Shown piece by piece: positions 23,746-35,911 of a stretch of 64,000 bases of DNA. The notes beneath the pieces are model-generated. The model saw only the letters and a list, made by a program, of their open reading frames with translations. It did not search any database and had not been told where the DNA came from. Made by a program: the position numbers and the translations under genes. This DNA comes from Marisa cornuarietis (Eukaryota > Mollusca > Gastropoda > Architaenioglossa > Ampullariidae), in NCBI GenBank assembly GCA_004794655.1, contig SMMW01000003.1, positions 1,550,001 to 1,614,000 of the forward strand, given 5' to 3'. Position 1 is the first letter of the stretch. Each line of letters begins with the position of its first letter.

Positions 23746-26700
23746 GATGAATGTATTTGGAATAATAATCGCCCATGGACTACGGCAGTTTTGCAGTACA
23801 TGCGTTGGCTGTCTGTCTCTGATGGTAGATGTTGACTGCGCACTGACTGGTGGTGAATGTGTGTTGGCTGCACACTCGTGATGGTCAGTGTGTGGTGATT
23901 ACACGTTGATGGTAACCGCTTCTCGGATGGTAGATGTTGGTAGTAAAAATGTGTCGACTGCGCACTTGCTAATGGCGGGCGGGATCCTGTGTAAATATGT
24001 CCCTCCTCCATCTTTCCTTTGCATCACCGTCAAGAAACTGACTGGTCGCAAGCTGTGGCCTGCCAGAAGCTAAATCAGTCGTGAAACCGTGTCTTTGCGC
24101 ATGCTCCACAAAGTAAAATAATGAAAAAAGTGTTTTACGAGTTGTTGGCCCATTTCAAACCTGTCATCATGGCATCCTGCTATAAGAGTGGCAGGTCGGG
24201 ATGATAACATCAGGTCCACACACTCTTTTTGTGCAGGAGCCAATGGATGTTGCCCACCCTCCTTCATCTAATGAAAAAAATATTGAAAAATCTGGTAAAA
24301 TTAGAAAGAACTTAATGTTATACAAGGGTAGATAGCCTTTAAAGCGAGAAAGACATTAGTCACATATCGTTTTCACCTTTTCTTTTGTCTCTCTCTTTCT
24401 CGCTCTAGGTTTTTTTCCCTCCCGGGTGATCCTTGGATGTCGATCTCTCAGGTGACAAGGACGGGAGCTGTAGGGAGGCCGCTTGTTGGAGGACACTCGC
24501 TGCTTGTCTGACCCAGGGGCAGGCAATTGTTTTGATGGGAATCCCATGGAAGTCTCGGAGCTTATCGTGACAAATACTTGATGCAACCTTTAGTGTGAGG
24601 AAAGGCGGGCGTCTGACTCAGAGTGCTTGGATTGTCTCCCTTATCTTGTCTCCCAGTCTCGTCGTCTGGCGGTGTCCATATGGAATCAAGGGGAGATTAT
24701 TGTGAGGCTTTCAGCTGCAAAAGCTATGTTGTGTAGACTTGTCCCCCTTTTCCACTCGCTTCTTTTTTTTCTTAACCTTCTCCCCCACCATCCCCCCACC
24801 CCCCAAACCCTTTCCCGAAAAAAATCCCGGAAAACTTGCTGACCCTCCCGCTACTTGCACCACCGCTTGTGTCACAGAGCCCGACACACCCGATCCCAGT
24901 AAGATTGACGGCTCCTTTCTGGTGGAGGAGCTTGTCTGCAGGTTTATGTCGGACATTCCATGGCAGACCACTCTATTAGGTTGTTTCCAGTGATTGGCAG
25001 ACAAGTTTGCGTCTTGCGACAGAAAGGTGTTTTGTGAGTGCAACATCTGGTGAACCGCTCCATGACTAGCAAGTGGGGGGGGGGGTGGTCCTTATTTTTT
25101 CTTCTTGGATCCCCCTCCAGAGGCCTCCCCCTCCCCCGACAACCGCACGCGCGCGCGCACACAGTCTGAGTCATCTGTGCACAAACACAGACGCACACCA
25201 CTATTCGTACGCGCATATCCACGCGCGTGCAGACTGTTGTTCATTCAGTCGCTGTCTTGCTCCCTGCTGTCGGATCAGTTTTCTTGTTGTGTCATCTCTC
25301 CTCAATCTGCGTTTGACACTTGGCATGGAAATGAGGTAGCAACTTGCCTGCAGGCTTGCGGAGGGTGGGGGTGGCGGCAGAAAATGGCCTGGCAATTTTT
25401 TTCCCCTGTGGAATAATTGTCGTATCGTTCAGCGTGACAGCTGCCGGGCCCGACAGATTAAGTCATTGAAAGTCGGTGACAGGCAGCGCCCTCTTCTTCA
25501 TATTCCCTCCACTCTCTCTACCCTCCCTCCTAGCTTTATTCTTCTTCCTCTAGACACACTTGCACCTCTACCCCGAGCATTCTCTCTCTCGCACGTGCAT
25601 TCAAGGGGGTGGCGAAATTACCTTAGTAAGTAATGGACTGGTGGGGCTCGTTATTGAAAATTGTAATTGTGTCTGTCTGTGTGTGCTTGCGTCTGTGTCT
25701 GTGTGTGCGTGAGAGAGGGAGAGAGAGATTGCTATCAAACCTGGACATTTTGTCATCAACCCACTTTTGGGGAATTCGTCACTCCGAGATATTTGTTTTC
25801 CCCGGAAGTATCGTGCTCGGAAGAGCAGTTCTCACATCAAACATTCCCCACTCCACTATTCCCCATTTCCACCTCGTTCTGTTTCTTAATCTCCACCTAC
25901 CCAGTTTAAAAAAAAAAGGTTTTTCTACACCCTGTCGCCGCTGTGAGTCCCAAACCACGTGAGACTCTCACCTTCCAGACAGTCGAGTGGTTTTCCCTGT
26001 CCACGTTCTCTTTGTGGTCTTCGCCTGTGATTTGTGTTTGTGAACAGGAAAATGTCTTTGTCTTCGCTAGGTTCGTGGTCAGTGTGGGAGGACTTTGCAA
26101 TCACTGTGGGCTGGGTCCACGATTTGGGTGGTCTGATAGTGTTAGTTAGAACCCTTGACAGACTTCTATTGCGTTATTTAAAAATCAACGGTTGACTTGT
26201 TTTGCGATCGTTTGAAGCTAATTTCGTGATTCTAGATGGTGAGGCTTCCAATCCTGTAGGCTGGGCAGCAACAGCGAGCGAGTTGCAGGACCTGACAGAC
26301 AGACTGTGTCAGTGGCACCCGGCACCGGCACCTTATCCAAAAACCCGTGGAAGATGGTTGACACTAAGGTAGACGGTGGGGTAACTTGGGTAGCGAGCAT
26401 GAACGGGTGGACTGGCCGTTTCACGCAGGACCTGCTCCACACGGCCTAGAACTGTCTCAGGTGGCGCCCCCTGGCGATGCTGCCTCTTAGTCTGGCTCCT
26501 ACCCACCCACTCCGACGACTGGCATCGGCGGGCCAGCTGCGGGGTTTCTGGTGATCAGCTGGTACCAGGCAAGAAATGGGTGATGATAATGAGGTTGGTT
26601 TCACCATCTTCGCGGGGACAAGTTCAGCTTTACTGCAGGCTATAGCTATAGGTAGTGGTTGTTGTGGCGAGTTTCGCTCCTTCCACAGTGTCCTTCCTCA

Positions 26701-27987
26701 CCACTAGTCCAGTCATCTCACTAATAAAGACTTCGTGACAACAGTTTTAAGGGATGGGGTGGGTAGAGAGTCGTAGGAGTTGATGAGTTGGTAGGATTCA
26801 CGGACTAGAATTTTTTTAGGTAACTCCTGGATTGTAAGGTCTTCCCTGTAGTACACCCCCCCTCGGGTTCTACGCCCTCCCCTCTGTTTCCCCCTTCCCT
26901 TCTCTTCTGGCTGCACCCGTGATTGTCTGCCGCTGAGTTGAGTGCATTAATCACAGTCTATCACACGGACTGAACAATGGAAGCAGACGATAACAGAGGG
27001 TGGCCGATGTGGGTAGAGCGGGGAAAAGGGAGAGGGTGGGGGTGGGGGAAGAGACTGTTGTGCCAGCAAAGTAATCTCCCTTGTTGTATCGCGCAAGATG
27101 GCCGGCCCAGCCGTAGATCGCGGCGGCGCATGGCCGACAGGGCGCATTTTTCATCATTCCGCATGTCACGGCCGACATTTTTGTAGCCGGGGGGACCAGC
27201 AATTTGAGTTAGATGGATCGGGGCAAAAGAGGAAATATAAGCTATTATGAGAGTTTGATGGGAGATTGTACTTTCTGTCACATCCCAGCCGTACAACTTT
27301 ATTTCATTTCCAAAAAGGCATGGACGCCGGCGAAATCAGTTTGCCGCGCGGCAGAAAAGCCTCCACCCACCGGCGTCAAGCCGTCAGTCCCCGGGAACGG
27401 GCATGGAGGGTGGATGGAGGAAAAGAAGTTTTCGCCGGTTTCTAAGATATCGACTTAATTACACAAAGCTGCCAGTACTATTGGCTAGGAGCACAAGGGA
27501 GTGGGGGGAGCGACACTTAACCGCTTTGTTGACCAGGTAATTACCTCGCACGTCAGTCGCTCCATATGTTGCCATCGACAGTCGCTGGATTTTCAAACAC
27601 TTTTCAGCCTCCTTCTGCGCTCCTTGGCACAGCATCAGATGGTAAGTCAGGTTAAGCTAACAAACTGGGCCCTTAAATTACGATTGTGTTTTGAACCTCA
27701 CAGTAAGTCCGCCAGTCCATGGGACCGTAGTTGTCCATGTCTTCTGGTGTTGGAGACGGACAGGACAGGACAGGGGGACATGCTTAGGGTCTGTCTGTTT
27801 GAAAGACTGACCAGAGGCGTTAGTGTTTAGCCAGTGGACAGTTGTTAGCAAACTCACCAAGCGTGTGCTGTTTGCCAGTTTAAACCGTCAGCAAGATTTT
27901 TTTAAATGTCTGCAACTAGGCTAGATGTTTGCACTTGTCGGGAAGTGAACATGGAAGTTGACCTTTTGCGAAAAAAAAGTAAACACG

Positions 27988-27988
<1 letters not shown>
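23746..27988. other. Long unique-sequence stretch without a recognised gene
   Basis: Simple repeats are scarce: short CG/CA runs at 25,146-25,160, GT-rich words at 25,670-25,720 and G/C-runs at 25,075-25,085. Several blocks (24,900-25,070, 25,310-25,480, 27,060-27,450) are repeat-free, with balanced composition and many TF-like words, so they may be regulatory. No exon with recognisable protein content was found. Confidence 0.45.
27060..27450. promoter_or_regulatory. Unique-sequence CpG-containing block, possible conserved element
   Basis: Contains CAAGATGGCCGGCCC (YY1-like), CCGTAGATCGCGGCGGCGCATGGCC split by GC-rich spacers, and CATTTTTCATCATTCCGC. There are no repeats or simple sequence within 390 bp, unlike most flanking DNA. 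Inference from appearance only. Confidence 0.22.

Positions 27989-28024
<36 letters not shown>
27989..28024 (+). repeat. (GAC)n microsatellite, about 12 copies
   Basis: Pure GAC run. Confidence 0.97.
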
Positions 28025-29847
28025 TAGAGAATCAGATATATGCGTGGATAAGGAGACGACGATGGGTGGGCCGTCCAACCTGCAACCTGCAATCGTGGTA
28101 CTGAAGATTGTCAACTACAGAAGGACTGCGGAGTCCCATGTTTTCTTCCCATAATTGTGGGACCCTAGCTGTGAGGTGGAGGGATGGGGATGAGTTAACA
28201 TGGCAGACCAGCCTCCTATTCAAGAGCATCGTCAGTTGACCCATTGGTAAAATGGTCCTAACTTGTGTAGGTAACTAGCTTTTAGTTACCAGGTAGACAA
28301 ACAAACACTCCTGAGCCGCTGGCAGAGCGATAGTCAAGAGTGTGAGTGCGCTTGTCTGAGGGACCTAGTGAAACTAGAAACATTACAAAAAGAGCAAGAA
28401 GCTCCATTCATTCTGACCAAACGACGTTCCTCAAGCAAAGTATTTGAAGACAAAAATATTAATTTAAATATTTATATTAGATTAATTTATTTGCATTCAG
28501 AAACTTCTCGTTCACCACACTATACTCTCTGGTTACCTTCAGGACGACTGACGCAGTATATGCGGAAACAAAATGAACGATAGAAAAAAAACAACAAAGG
28601 ATAACATGTCGATTGTGGTATTCAGTTTTGTTGGTGTCTACTTATTCTTGATTGAGTCCAAGAAGACCGGGTTTAAGCCGCTGTGGGTAGCCGCTGTGGG
28701 TAGCCGCTATACCCACATTAGATAAGGTAACAGGCGCCTTTGAGGGCCCTAAGTGAAGGTGCACGTGAGAAACGTTTGCTCATATTCGTTGTATGGTTCT
28801 CGTCAGACAGACATCAGTTACGAGTGTTGGTAGCCTCGGCACCAACTATAAATAAACTTGATGTGATGCATTCATCGCTCGTTAAATTCTATCTGCTTTC
28901 TCTTCGTCCGGCGCCAGAACGAGGCTCACCCTCCGCTCTTGCTGTGGCCCCCGCTCCTGACTCCGTATCGCCAACAATGGCGCGGAGTATTGTCAAAGCA
29001 GGAAGTGCGGCTTATCGCTGCACCCGCTGCACACCTGTCGGTGCGCGTTGAGCGCTGGCTGTGGAGACTTTCAGCACCATCCCTTCTCCTGCCCCTCCCT
29101 GCAGAACCCGAGACGGTGGAAAGTGACAGATACGAACTGTTTGGCGTTGACATGCAGGTTAAGTGTAGTCACCAGGCCGGGCAGGGTGGTGTGTGTGTGT
29201 GGGGGGGGGGGGGCGGGCTGGGAGGAGTCGGGGAGCGGGTCACGTGCTGTGTGCAGGTAGAGAGCGGAGCAGGCGAGAGAACCGCTGTGCAATCCATGCA
29301 TGGACACCAGCGCCCAGGTCTTGGAAAAGCGGAAGACAAACGTGGGCTGAGGTTGGTGTGCAAGGTAGGAGGGGGTTTTCGTACCTGTTGTGGCGGTTAG
29401 CGCCCCCCGACGTCACACAGACATGTTACGTAAGCGTTGTACCTTCTGGCAGTCAGGGTGAGTGGGTGTGTGGAGGGGACAGTACCTCGGGTAACACAAG
29501 CATGTTTGTTACCGTCACCGCGAGGGTTGGCTGGTATGTGTTCGCATCTCGTTCCAGCAACGTTGTTCTTTTGTGTGTGTAGCATCTTATTTTTAATAGG
29601 GCCGTCAAGTTTTCTCGGTTGCTCTGCCTAACCACCCCACTTGGTTGCGTAGCAATCTGCTTTGTGTGGGTAGGAGGCGGGCAGAGGTGGCGAGATTGAG
29701 AAATTTAGACGAGAGTGGTGGGTGGGCCTTTCAAAATCAATCTGACAATTAGAACTAGTGTTTCCACCACCGCCGCCGCCTTTCACACATTGTCATATTG
29801 TGGACAAAGTCCGGCAGAGCGAGAGTCGAGTGTCGCCACCTTTGAAG
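28025..29847. other. Non-coding region, no gene recognised
   Basis: An 8-bp inverted repeat GGTAACTA/TAGTTACC with a 5-base loop lies at 28,270-28,290. AGCCGCTGTGGGT occurs twice with a partial third copy at 28,677-28,710. A G-run lies at 29,200-29,212. Overlapping open frames on both strands at 28,900-29,600 reflect high GC and have no known domain. Confidence 0.5.
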
Positions 29848-30286
29848 GCGAATGATTGGCGTGGAGACGACTTGCCACGTGCAGAGGTAGAGTACAGACT
29901 TCACACCCGTTGCTGTTTGTTGTTTAGTGAAACTCTGTACGGGGAGCCCCGCTGTCCATCAGCCCTCATCCCCACCCCCGGGCGAGCAGCTGGTGACGTG
30001 TCGTTTAGTCAACGTGTCGCGTGGAGAAGGTCAGTGCACGTGACGACACCGTCGGTGTCCAGTTTGTGACGGACACGAGTGTCAGCGGGGAGGGGCGGGG
30101 CGGGGCGGTCGTCTCGACCACCGCATGAGTCGATTGGATCACAGCTCGTAGTTGATTCGACCACCGCCGGTAGTCGAGTGGACAATGTATGATCATCCAT
30201 GTGATGATCTGACCTCGAAATAACTGAATGTTGATATCACTTTTATCAGCATTGACCTCTGACCTTATGTTTCCCTGTGTGTAGAC
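29848..30286 (+). repeat. Dispersed repeat, copy 2 (about 439 bp)
   Basis: Second copy of the unit at 22,145-22,609. A LINE reverse-transcriptase tail starts about 110 bp to its right on the opposite strand, but copy 1 has no such neighbour, so the repeat is probably an independent family. Confidence 0.85.
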
Positions 30287-30399
30287 GCAGGTTTTGCTAA
30301 GTTTAATAAAGCGCACTATACTGTATGTCCAACAGTAGTTTGATCAAAGAGGGTTGGTTTGATGGGTACCTGAACATACATAAATGGCTTCTGCTCAGG

Positions 30400-30794
30400 A
30401 CTGACTGTAAACCCCGTATGTCTAATATGTCTAATACAATTATCAACTACTAAATATATAATCGAGTTCTGGCTAAGTCTCAGTTCGGGTGGCCGAATAG
30501 CAGCAGGTCCGTGTCTCAATCAATTTGAGAATGCAGCTTGAGTTTATGAATAGTTGCTTGACGAGTATTATTATAAAGTGGACATTTGAGTAAATAATGT
30601 TCAGCCGACTCACTTGGTGGACTACACCAACATGTTGGAGAATGTATTAAATGTCTGTTGAAGTTGCTCGTTGCAGTAAGTAGTCTAGTTTGTACGATTT
30701 TGTCAGAACAATAATAGAAAGCAGGAACACTGCTGTCAGACATATTAATATATCTTTTAAATTCTGAAATGGATGTCGCATATCTTTCGTTCAC
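30400..30794 (-). mobile_element. LINE reverse-transcriptase C-terminal remnant, frameshifted
   Basis: On the minus strand, SDKIVQTRLLTATSNFNRHL is followed by PTCWC, EHYLLKCPLY and, after a stop at about 30,516, DLLLFGHP. After a frameshift it continues RLSQNSIIYLVVDNCIRHI. This order (a C-x-C, a H-x4-C, a LLxG block, then a final helix ending in a basic-aromatic end) is the usual C-terminus of mollusc LINE ORF2 proteins. At least one stop and one frame change show it is dead. No RT catalytic core is retained. Confidence 0.75.
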
Positions 30795-31239
30795 CTAAGT
30801 ACGACAAGGTCGATATAATATATGCACATATGTATATGATTGTAAAACACGTGACGTCTGTGGTGTGAATCCGATTTCAAAGGATTCACGTGGACTGTTC
30901 AAGGCTGCTACAGGCACCCAGAGAATTAATTCACTAGAATGTCCAGAGACTGACCGCTTCCTACTGCCCACCACCGAGACCCTTGTTGTTCACTCGCTGC
31001 CACCGTTTTGCCTGAGGTCCGAACTGACCCCCAAAACTGATTTGTTTGTAAGGGTTGGCTGGGTCAGACGACATGTTTCATGGTTTGGATGTCTGAGATC
31101 TGGGGCTGTTTACTGTGTTTACCAGGGTGGGCACATGGTTCAGTTGTGTGAAAGGACGCGATCGTTAGGGAGAACTGACGACAGCTGTTGATCTCTTGTT
31201 AATGTCGCTGTTTGCCTCTTCGTGTGGTGCTAACCTCTT
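30795..31239. other. Non-coding region, no gene recognised
   Basis: A 108-codon frame at 30,865-31,191 (+) has no known domain. Confidence 0.45.
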
Positions 31240-31402
31240 CTTCATCTTTCAAGTAAAACATTTTACCATTGGCTGTAGACTTCATCTTTCAAGTAAAACA
31301 TTTTACCATTGGTTGTAGACTTTATCTTTGAAGTAAAACATTTTACCATTGGTTCTAGACTTTATCTTTGAAGTAAAACATTTTACTATTGGTTGTAGAC
31401 TA
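31240..31402 (+). repeat. Tandem repeat, 40-bp unit, 4 copies
   Basis: TTCATCTTTCAAGTAAAACA then TTTTACCATTGGTTGTAGAC recurs; later copies carry TTTATCTTTGAAG. Confidence 0.95.
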
Positions 31403-32191
31403 TTCAGACACCATAATAGGACGTAGGGTTGCGGTGGGAAGGTAAATGCTTATCATCATTGTAAGATATACGGATGTTTGCTTTCTGTTTCATTTTATTG
31501 TCTCTGGTAAATTCCCGCTCACTTCATCCAGGGACGCTAAAGGAAGAGCGCGCTCACCGTACATTGTTTGTTTTGTTGTTTTTGTGTGACATACAATACA
31601 TATTGTTACGTAGTTAAGACACGACCAGATCATACAGAGTCTGTCATTGTAAACAAAATTTAAAAAAAACAACGGAGGAAGCCTTAAAAATGTCGCTGCG
31701 GTGCCGTTAGGCTCGTAGTTTCTGTCGTAACCATGTCACTTGCTTCTGCTCGCGATTCAAGGTGATTTTTATTGTTTTTGTTTTGTTTGTTGTTGTTTTT
31801 TATGAGCAGGTAAAATATAGTTTAGTTCAGGCTTTCGAAATAATGGTCTACCGTACAAGTAGGAACATCGACATTTTATGTCGCCTTCGATCACTGGGCA
31901 CAGTGCCCGCAGTGAAGCCCCCCCTCCTGTCATCGTGTGGCTGATCGTTACGGGCGGTAATAAAGGTGTTGGTCGTACTGTCCATCTCGGGACCACAAGC
32001 GCTGAGTTGTCTTCTCTTTATGACGTCGACCTCGTTGATTGGTGCATCCTTGACGTGACAAAGGGCGATAAGCTGAGCCTGCGACGTCTAGAGGGCGTGT
32101 CCACGATAGTCTTTTCAAGTTGAAGCCGTTACGGCCGGTAGGTTGTCGGCAACATCTTGCCACTAAAGCCATCTTGTGTCTTACTGTCCTT
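31403..32191. other. Non-coding region, no gene recognised
   Basis: Includes a minus-strand 60-codon frame (31,490-31,672) in sequence that looks like transposon 3' UTR, not classified. Confidence 0.4.
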
Positions 32192-33748
32192 ACAATGATA
32201 GCATTTTGTCTCCCAGACTGTGACGTGGTGAGGATGACTGGGGACATTTTGTCTCCCAGACTGTGACGTGTTGGGGGAGACTGGGGACATTTTGTCTTCC
32301 AGACTGTGACGTGGTGATGATGACTGGGGACATTTCGTCTCCCAGACTGTGACGTGGTGAGGAAGACTGGGGACATTTCGTCTTCCAGACTGTGACGTGG
32401 TGAGGAAGACTGGGGACATTTCGTCTTCCAGACTGTGACGTGTTGGGGGAGACTGGGGACATTTTGTCTCCCAGACTGTGACGTGGTGAGGAAGACTGGG
32501 GACATTTTGTCTCCCAGACTGTGACGTGGTGAGGAAGACTGGGGACATTTCGTCTTCCAGACTGTGACGTGGTGAGGAAGACTGGGGACATTTCGTCTTC
32601 CAGACTGTGACGTGTTGGGAGAGACTGGGGACATTTCGTCTTCCAGACTGTGACGTGGTGAGGAAGACTGGGGACATTTCGTCTTCCAGACTGTGACGTG
32701 GTGAGGAAGACTGGGGACATTTCGTCTTCCAGACTGTGACGTGGTGAGGAAGACTGGGGACATTTCGTCTTCCAGACTGTGACGTGGTGAGGATGACTGG
32801 GGACATTTCGTCTCCCAGACTGTGACGTGGTGATGATGACTGGGGACATTTCGTCTTCCAGACTGTGACGTGGTGTGAAGACTGGGGACATTTCGTCTCC
32901 CAGACTGTGACGTGGTGAGGATGACTGGGGACATTTCGTCTTCCAGACTGTGACGTGGTGAGGAAGACTGGGGACATTTCGTCTTCCAGACTGTGACGTG
33001 GTGTGAAGACTGGGGACATTTCGTCTTCCAGACTGTGACGTGGTGTGAAGACTGGGGACATTTCGTCTTCCAGACTGTGACGTGGTGAGGATGACTGGGG
33101 ACATTTCGTCTCCCAGACTGTGACGTGGTGATGATGACTGGGGACATTTCGTCTTCCAGACTGTGACGTGGTGTGAAGACTGGGGACATTTCGTCTCCCA
33201 GACTGTGACGTAGTGAGGATGACTGGGGACATTTCGTCTTCCAGACTGTGACGTGGTGAGGAAGACTGGGGACATTTCGTCTTCCAGACTGTGACGTGGT
33301 GTGAAGACTGGGGACATTTCGTCTTCCAGACTGTGACGTGGTGATGATGACTGGGGACATTTCGTCTTCCAGACTGTGACGTGGTGATGATGACTGGGGA
33401 CATTTCGTCTCCCAGACTGTGACGTGGTGAGGATGACTGGGGACATTTCGTCTTCCAGACTGTGACGTGGTGAGGATGACTGGGGACATTTCGTCTCCCA
33501 GACTGTGACGTGGTGAGGATGACTGGGGACATTTCGTCTTCCAGACTGTGACGTGGTGAGGATGACTGGGGACATTTCGTCTCCCAGACTGTGACGTGGT
33601 GAGGATGACTGGGGACATTTCGTCTTCCAGACTGTGACGTGGTGAGGATGACTGGGGACATTTCGTCTCCCAGACTGTGACGTGGTGAGGATGACTGGGG
33701 ACATTTCGTCTTCCAGACTGTGACGTGGTGAGGAAGACTGGGGACATT
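32192..33748 (-). repeat. Minisatellite, 43-bp unit, about 36 copies, minus strand open in all three frames
   Basis: The unit runs GGGGACATTTCGTCTTCCAG then ACTGTGACGTGGTGAGGAAGACT, with some 40-bp units (GTGGTGTGAAGACT). Since 43 is not a multiple of three and the unit has no stop in any minus frame, all three minus frames are open: 31,948-33,813, 32,129-33,778 and 32,190-33,884. All three encode the same 43-residue cycle (VTVWKTKCPQS... SLEDEMSPV... SQSGRRNVPS...) in different phase. Not taken as a gene: no start context, splice signal or domain. Confidence 0.95.
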
Positions 33749-34202
33749 GATGATGGCGAGAGGGGGGAGGGAAGACAATGTTTGAGTTTGTCGTCTGCTT
33801 GTCCTCCCGACATGTAAGAAAGTTGCTGTCTTTTCTAAAAGTAAAAGTGTAAATTATTAACATTACAGTTTTTCGCGTACACATTTGCGCTTGTAATAAA
33901 AATAAACTATTGAAAGAGCAGGTATGTAATCAAACTAATTTTCGTTATCACAGATAGAGCCAGTAGGCCGCTTACCTTATCACATGTACAGCCAGTGGGC
34001 GAGCTGGCATCGTATACTCGTGTTTGTAGACATTTATTATTATGTCACAGTTGTAAGTCAATTAGTCGCACAACCATCTAAACAAAAACATCAGTAGGAT
34101 ATCACGATGGTTATTGACATGGACCATGATTTATAATCATCGCAAAATGTAATACGTAAATATAAATGAAACTGGATGCTGGCGAAATTATAATATTTTC
34201 TT
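33749..34202. other. AT-rich non-coding region
   Basis: A two-copy CAGCCAGTGGGC/AGCCAGTAGGC word lies at 33,958-33,999. Otherwise featureless. Confidence 0.55.
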
Positions 34203-34483
34203 ACCTAATGATAATCTTACCTTAATGAATGATAATCGTATCTAATGATAATCTTACCTTAATGAATGATAATCGTATCTAATGATAATCTTGCCTTAAT
34301 AAATGATAATCGTATCTAATGATAATCTTACCTTAATGAATGATAATCGTATCTAATGATAATCTTACCTTAATAAATGATAATCGTATCTAATGATAAT
34401 CTTACCTTAATAAATGATAATCGTATCTAATGATAATCTTACCTTAATAAATGATAATCGTATCTAATGATAATCTTACCTCA
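34203..34483 (+). repeat. Tandem repeat, 37-bp unit, about 7-8 copies
   Basis: AATGATAATCTTACCTTAAT then GAATGATAATCGTATCT recurs. Each unit holds several GATAAT words. Confidence 0.95.
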
Positions 34484-34721
34484 GAGTGTGGTTCCGTTTC
34501 ATAGTGGAAATACTCGTTGCGCAGTCACGGGTGTTAGGTTCCGTGGGGCACCCACCCATCTGTTTGAAGAACACCTGTCAATCGTCGAACTTGTTGACCT
34601 GTTTACGGTCAGGAGTTTGCACGATGACCTTAGCATCAGTGGGGTGACACGGCGCACTAGGCACCTGCTTCAGACGACAGTAACTGCTGCTGGTGACGAG
34701 CCCAGAGCTGAGGTGAGAGAC

Positions 34722-35679
34722 CTGGGTGATGGGAGGAACCTTTAGAGTAGGAACTGTGTGATGGGAGGAACCTTTAGAGTAGGAACTGTGTGATGGGAGG
34801 AACCTTTAGAGTAGAAACTGTGTGATGGGAGGAACCTTTAGAGTAGGAACTGTGTGATGGGAGGAACCTTTAGAGTAGGAACTGTGTGATGGGAGGAACC
34901 TTTAGAGTAGAAACTGTGTGATGGGAGGAACCTTTAGAGTAGAAACTGTGTGATGGGAGGAACCTTTAGAGTAGAAACTGTGTGATGGGAGGACCCTTTA
35001 GAGTAGGAACTGTGTGATGGGAGGAACCTTTAGAGTAGGAACTGTGTGATGGGAGGACCCTTTAGAGTAGGAACTGTGTGATGGGAGGACCCTTTAGAGT
35101 AGGAACTGTGTGATGGGAGGAACCTTTAGAGTAGAAACTGTGTGATGGGAGGACCCTTTAGAGTAGGAACTGTGTGATGGGAGGACCCTTTAGAGTAGGA
35201 ACTGTGTGATGGGAGGACCCTTTAGAGTAGGAACTGTGTGATGGGAGGAACCTTTAGAGTAGAAACTGTGTGATGGGAGGAACCTTTAGAGTAGGAACTG
35301 TGTGATGGGAGGAACCTTTAGAGTAGGAACTGTGTGATGGGAGGAACCTTTAGAGTAGGAACTGTGTGATGGGAGGAACCTTTAGAGTAGGAACTGTGTG
35401 ATGGGAGGAACCTTTAGAGTAGAAACTGTGTGATGGGAGGAACCTTTAGAGTAGGAACTGTGTGATGGGAGGAACCTTTAGAGTAGGAACTGTGTGATGG
35501 GAGGACCCTTTAGAGTAGGAACTGTGTGATGGGAGGAACCTTTAGAGTAGGAACTGTGTGATGGGAGGACCCTTTAGAGTAGGAACTGTGTGATGGGAGG
35601 AACCTTTAGAGTAGGAACTGTGTGATGGGAGGACCCTTTAGAGTAGGAACTGTGTGATGGGAGGAACCTTTACAGTCGG
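34722..35679 (+). repeat. Minisatellite, 32-bp unit, about 30 copies
   Basis: The unit runs GTGTGATGGGAGGAACCTTT then AGAGTAGGAACT. AACC/ACCC and GTAGGAAC/GTAGAAAC variants are mixed along the array. Confidence 0.96.
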
Positions 35680-35911
35680 CGGTGTGTGATGAGTACAGCG
35701 ATAAACAATATTGCGTGGGATACAAGGTAGGAGAAAACTTGTTGCTTTGCATGCGTGCGTGCGTGTCAGTGTGTGTGTGCGTGCGCGCTCGTGCGTGCGT
35801 GAAGCCCACCGTTCTCGTGTATGCTGGAACCCGGGATATTTTCTGCATAATACTAACCGTAATGGAAACAACACACAGCAAGCAAAGGTCGTCACTGGCA
35901 TCGTTAGACGG
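35680..35911. other. Short spacer with GT/GC-rich run
   Basis: Contains GTGCGTGCGTGCGTG-type sequence at 35,750-35,805. No gene. Confidence 0.6.

Noticed and set aside
28900..29600. Overlapping open frames on both strands in GC-rich DNA
   Set aside because: Open on both strands because stops are rare in GC-rich sequence; no domain or consistent splice structure.
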